From NCBI GenBank assembly GCA_963576735.1, contig CAUYWD010000196.1, positions 62,001-126,000 on the forward strand: 64,000 nt of DNA, in the 5' to 3' direction. The DNA comes from Bedellia somnulentella (lineage: Eukaryota; Arthropoda; Insecta; Lepidoptera; Bedelliidae). Under the pieces are notes generated by a model that saw only the letters and a program-made list of their open reading frames with translations, made no database searches and was not told the DNA's origin. Numbering within the stretch: the stretch's first letter is position 1; every line of letters begins with the position of its first letter. Position numbers and translations under genes: made by a program. Below are positions 60,549 to 64,000 of this stretch, in pieces.

Positions 60549-61484
60549 CGCAATACAGTTCTTACTTCCCCAACAATCCTAGTTACAGAAGTCATGATGT
60601 GACAGATACAATAATACCACAATAATAATTAAAACAAAGATATAACTCCTATTTTATAACCTATAATTAACACTTGACCAACAGATACCTAAATTACAAC
60701 ATACAAATACAAAGAATACAACCCAAATCAACACTTGACCACCAGATACCTAAAATACAATATAGGAATACAAAAGAAGCAACCTGACTCAAAACTAGCA
60801 AAGGACAAATATCAATTGGCAATACAATCTAGCAACAATAACGAACTAGTTACCAAAAACACCATATACAAAATATCAAGTCCCAGACTTGCAATTATTA
60901 ACCTTATTTTACAAACCAAAACTGGAAACTGATTGTGAACTTGTTAACACAACCCAGTCTACCAAATATAAAAAAAAACAAGCAGAAAATTAAAGTAAAG
61001 GAATAAGGTTAGCCTGCCACTTATTCAAAACTCACTTGGAAATTACTCATATGATCAAATAATGTATATAACCTCTATCTAACTTAATATAGTGTGAAGC
61101 TGTACCCATTTATAAGTACTGACCTATACACTTACAAGACTATTGCAATAAGATTAATAGAATCACAATTCTAGACTGCTATTATTCAAAATAGTGTTAA
61201 ACAAACAACAATTACTTATACTGCAATTAATATGGAATATAGATTTCAACTTGAGGAACATATGGCATGTTAACAAACACTCAATAAGGATCTCTGTACT
61301 ATCAATAATCTAACACCATTATACCAATTTATAACACAACAATTACACTTAAAGTCAACAGTATGCACTTCACATTAGTTCAATTCATTTATTTGTTCCA
61401 GAGGTTCAATTTCTTGTTCGTGTGTAACCACGCTCTTGCTACCAAATGTTTCTGCATTAAGTTATATTTCTTGTATAACAATTT
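60549..61484 (-). other. BEL/Pao 5' leader, AT-rich, non-coding
   Basis: No ORF is supported. A tandem-like repeat of about 46 bp with spacing 61 bp occurs at 60669-60714 and 60730-60775 (AACACTTGACC..CAGATACCTAAA). No primer-binding site could be assigned with confidence. Confidence 0.45.
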
Positions 61485-62015
61485 TGAATCACTCACCTGC
61501 AGCTGGAACTGGTGAGATGTTCAGTCCTTAGTTATTCCAGGTGGTTTTTGTTGATCCTTCAATGATTTTGTTTAGATCTGAATGCATCCAGTCTTTGATT
61601 AAAATACGATTCCCTGTCCAAGGGATATCGTCTATATTGGTTCTTTCTTTGCTTCTTTTCGTGTTCTACGCAGATTTTCCTTAGATGATTCCTGATTCAA
61701 CGCGTGCACCGGTGACCGCACCCAATGGTATCAAGGTTCACTTTGACGGACTATATCACTTTTATATGTCCACAATTACGCCGATTCACAATATAAACAA
61801 TAATTATTCAATGACCCTTTCTATTATTATCCCAATACTCGAAAGTTATACAAAATTAATAACAATTTTACAATGCAACAACCCACCATTCAAATCAGAG
61901 GTCAAGTCAAGAGTAGTGTTGCCAACAAGCAGTGTGACCATCTCAATCACTCAATATAGAATATGCTAAAGCCGCGCGTACACTAAAACTAGCACTTAAT
62001 AATCTGGCGTGAACA
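61485..62015 (-). repeat. BEL/Pao LTR (5' LTR), 531 bp
   Basis: This is the partner of 56602-57132, with TG..CA ends. The right edge GGCGTGAACA meets gypsy RT coding sequence. Confidence 0.88.
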
Positions 62016-63230
62016 GGTAGTTAGAATAAAGTATTTTGTAAAATCTGGGTATTGTAAAATAGGGTCATTGGTGAGAAGGGTTTTACATTTTTCGAAACGT
62101 TCTTTATATTCAAAATTATCAATGTTTATTCTAGCGCCTTTTTTTAAACATTTAGTCATCGGTTTCGTTAATTTAGCGAAATCGGGGATGAATTTCCGAT
62201 AATAGCCTAAAAGACCTAAAAATCGCTTAATTTCAGTGGGGGTTTTGGGCATAGGGAACTTACGAATGGCAAATATCTTTTCTGGATTAGGTTTAATTTC
62301 TTTGGATGTTATTATATGACCTAAATATGAAGTTTCCAACTTTAAAAATTATGACTTGTCCATTTGTATTTTGAAGTAAGATTGACGAAGTCTTTCGAAA
62401 ACTTTACCTAAATTTACCATGAGTTCTTGAAGGGATGTACTAAATACTATTATATCATCTAAATACACTAAACAAATGACCTCTGAGGACATTGTTCATA
62501 ACTCGCTGAAAAGTTGATGGAGAATTTTTGAGACCCATTGGCATACTTGAAAATTCAAAGTGGCCATGTTCAACATTAAATGCGGTTTTGTGGATGTCAG
62601 CAGGGTCCATTTCCACCTGGTAGAATCCACTCGCCAAATCCAAGGTTGAAAAATACTGGCAATTTCCTAACTTGTCTAATACGTCGTTAATATTGGGAAT
62701 GGGATATTTATCGTCTATTGTTTTTTCGTTCAATTTTCTAAAATCGACTACTAAACGCCATTTAGTTTTACCAGAAGCGTCGGCCTTTTTTGGTACTACC
62801 CAAATAGGAGAGCTCCAGGCTGATTCAGAAGGACGAATAATATTCTGCTCTAACATCATGTAATTTGATTTCGAACTTCTTGTCTATGAATATAAGGATA
62901 TCGATACGTTTTAGAATAAACTGGACGTTCATCTGTAGTGCGAATTTTATGTTTTATCTGATTAGTGAAAGTCAATGGTTCTCCATCTAGGTAAAATACG
63001 TCGCTATACTGAGCACAAAGAGATTTAAGATTAGCTTTTTCTTCGGGGTTTAAATGGTCTGTACGTAACCGGGATAAAACTTCTTCTTGACGAGTACTTC
63101 TTTTAATTAGGGAATGCTCAATGTTAAAAATTTCACCGGTGATAGGGGAATTTATAGAAAATATAATGTAATTAGGGGTTGGATTATAGATTTCTAACAT
63201 ACTATGATTATTAACTGCTAGTGTTAAACA
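62016..63230 (-). pseudogene. Ty3/gypsy pol: linker and reverse transcriptase, degraded
   Basis: On the sense strand: LSRLRTDHLNPEEKANLKSL .. YSKTYRYP, a 1-nt shift near 62858, then [56 protein letters not shown] and [21 protein letters not shown] short deletion near 62487 shifts the frame; the next frame holds the catalytic [19 protein letters not shown] stop precedes [12 protein letters not shown], then [12 protein letters not shown] .. [14 protein letters not shown] motifs are thus all visible but split over four frames. The rest of pol continues beyond the BEL element at 56601. Confidence 0.85.
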
Positions 63231-64000
63231 ATCAAAATCAAAATCTTTATTGCATTTACACATCGCAATTTACATGACATACAGTACATAAATTTTGACA
63301 TGTATACCCTGCAAGGGCATAGCAAAATATACTTATTACTAAATTTATTTTCAAATTTCAATTAAAATTAACACTAATACACATTAAACTCGATAAGATA
63401 AAATAAAACACATTAAGGTCAAAAGTAGAAAAAATAATAATAAAAAAAAATTCGAATTACTAAATAAATTATATTACATTAAATTATATTATTTCACAAA
63501 TTATATTATCTTATATTACATTAAATTATTATATTAATTAAATTATATTATTATCAAAATATTCCTTCGAATTATAAAAACAATTTTCTATTAGATAGAA
63601 TCTTAAAAGTTTTATAAAAGATTTGTAGTCAGATTCTTGAACAATATAATTTGGAAGGTGGTTGTATATTTTACAGCACATAGGGAGAGGACTTGTATAA
63701 TGAATATTTAATCTTGAAGCCGGTACCATTAATTTATCCCTTCCGGATCTTAATGGGAATCTTCGATTATAGTCAGATTGTTTTTTAAAGAATTGTGGGT
63801 GCTTTCTAACTAATTTACAGCTTTCCAAAATGTAAAGTGAACAAAGAGTTAATATTTTAAGATTCTTAAAGTACTGTCTACAGCTGTTTGGAATTTTTAT
63901 GTTGGCTAAAATTCGTATGCACCGTTTTTGCAATACAAATATGTCTTGTGCATCTGTACTATTTCCCCACAAGACGACGCCGTAACTTAACCTTGAATTT
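63231..64000 (-). mobile_element. CR1/Jockey-type LINE, 3' part
   Basis: The 3' end is in the gypsy linker region: AATAAA signal (TTTATT at 63246-63251) followed by a GATTTT repeat tail (63231-63245), typical of some CR1-group LINEs. The 3' UTR (63252-63537) is AT-rich. The 5' end is off the window. Confidence 0.72.
63538..64000 (-). CDS. LINE ORF2, C-terminal part (about 153 codons, 5' end off window)
   Basis: The frame is open to the window edge. RLSYGVVLWGNSTDAQDIFV, LQKRCIRILANI, ILTLCSLYILESCKLVRKH and YNHLPNYI are the usual C-terminal landmarks downstream of the RT domain in CR1/Jockey-type proteins. No stop interrupts it here, so the copy may be relatively young. The RT catalytic core is not in the window. 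Confidence 0.75.
   Translation of the reverse strand, partial: NSRLSYGVVLWGNSTDAQDIFVLQKRCIRILANIKIPNSCRQYFKNLKILTLCSLYILESCKLVRKHPQFFKKQSDYNRRFPLRSGRDKLMVPASRLNIHYTSPLPMCCKIYNHLPNYIVQESDYKSFIKLLRFYLIENCFYNSKEYFDNNII

Larger units (their letters stand above)
56602..62015 (-). mobile_element. BEL/Pao retrotransposon inside the gypsy element
   Basis: Two 531-bp LTRs flank gag, protease and a partial RT. Most of pol is deleted: RT sequence at 57166 is followed almost directly by the 3' LTR, so the YVDD core, RNase H and integrase are missing. No target-site duplication is visible (GATTT on the left, GGTAG on the right). Two retroposons are nested in it (57368-57635 and 59271-59473). Confidence 0.85.

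Overview
The window looks like a stretch of arthropod, probably insect, telomere with its internal flank. The evidence is repeated (CCTAA)n/(TTAGG)n tracts, non-LTR retrotransposons inserted into them at one fixed phase, and RTE, CR1/Jockey, P-like, Ty3/gypsy and BEL/Pao elements. No host protein gene is recognisable. Because the + strand carries CCTAA, the TTAGG strand points left. If the array is terminal, the chromosome end lies toward position 1 and the internal side toward 64000.

Positions 1-240 hold the 3' end of an RTE-type LINE, which interrupts the first unit of the array. Positions 241-55945 hold a head-to-tail array of 14 units, called S1-S14 here. All lie on the minus strand, with the poly(A) end to the left and the 5' end to the right, and are separated by 4-59 bp of TTAGG repeat. 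The sense strand reads poly(A) then GGTTAGG, the orientation described for the SART group of the R1 clade. A full unit has a structured 5' UTR of about 0.5 kb, ORF1 (about 710 aa; AT-hook-like motif, coiled coil, three zinc knuckles), ORF2 (about 1042 aa; APE endonuclease, reverse transcriptase, C-terminal zinc knuckle), a highly folded 3' UTR of about 0.4 kb, and poly(A). S3 is the one complete-looking copy. S2 has a single nonsense codon in ORF2. S7 is a sister of S3 with a 1-nt deletion and a LINE insertion. S5 carries an ORF1-ORF2 fusion. S6, S9 and S10 are truncated. S4 and S11 lack their middles but keep both termini. S13 has an intact ORF2 and a broken ORF1. S8, S12 and S14 are 0.65-0.8 kb units without ORFs that keep both ends and look like non-autonomous passengers.

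Two non-telomeric blocks break the array. Positions 27786-29187 are AT-rich sequence ending in poly(A) joined to CCTAACC on the opposite strand. Positions 37690-39917 hold a SINE and a P-like transposase split by a second RTE copy.

From 55946 rightward the window leaves the telomere array. A decayed Ty3/gypsy provirus (RT, RNase H, possible env start) is split by a BEL/Pao element with 531-bp LTRs. That element is itself interrupted by two short retroposons. A CR1/Jockey-type LINE ends the window.

The most notable result is RNA structure. The start of ORF1 and the whole 3' UTR fold into the same stems in every subfamily while the bases in those stems change together. The short passengers share the 3' fold, which suggests ORF2 proteins of the autonomous copies could mobilise them.
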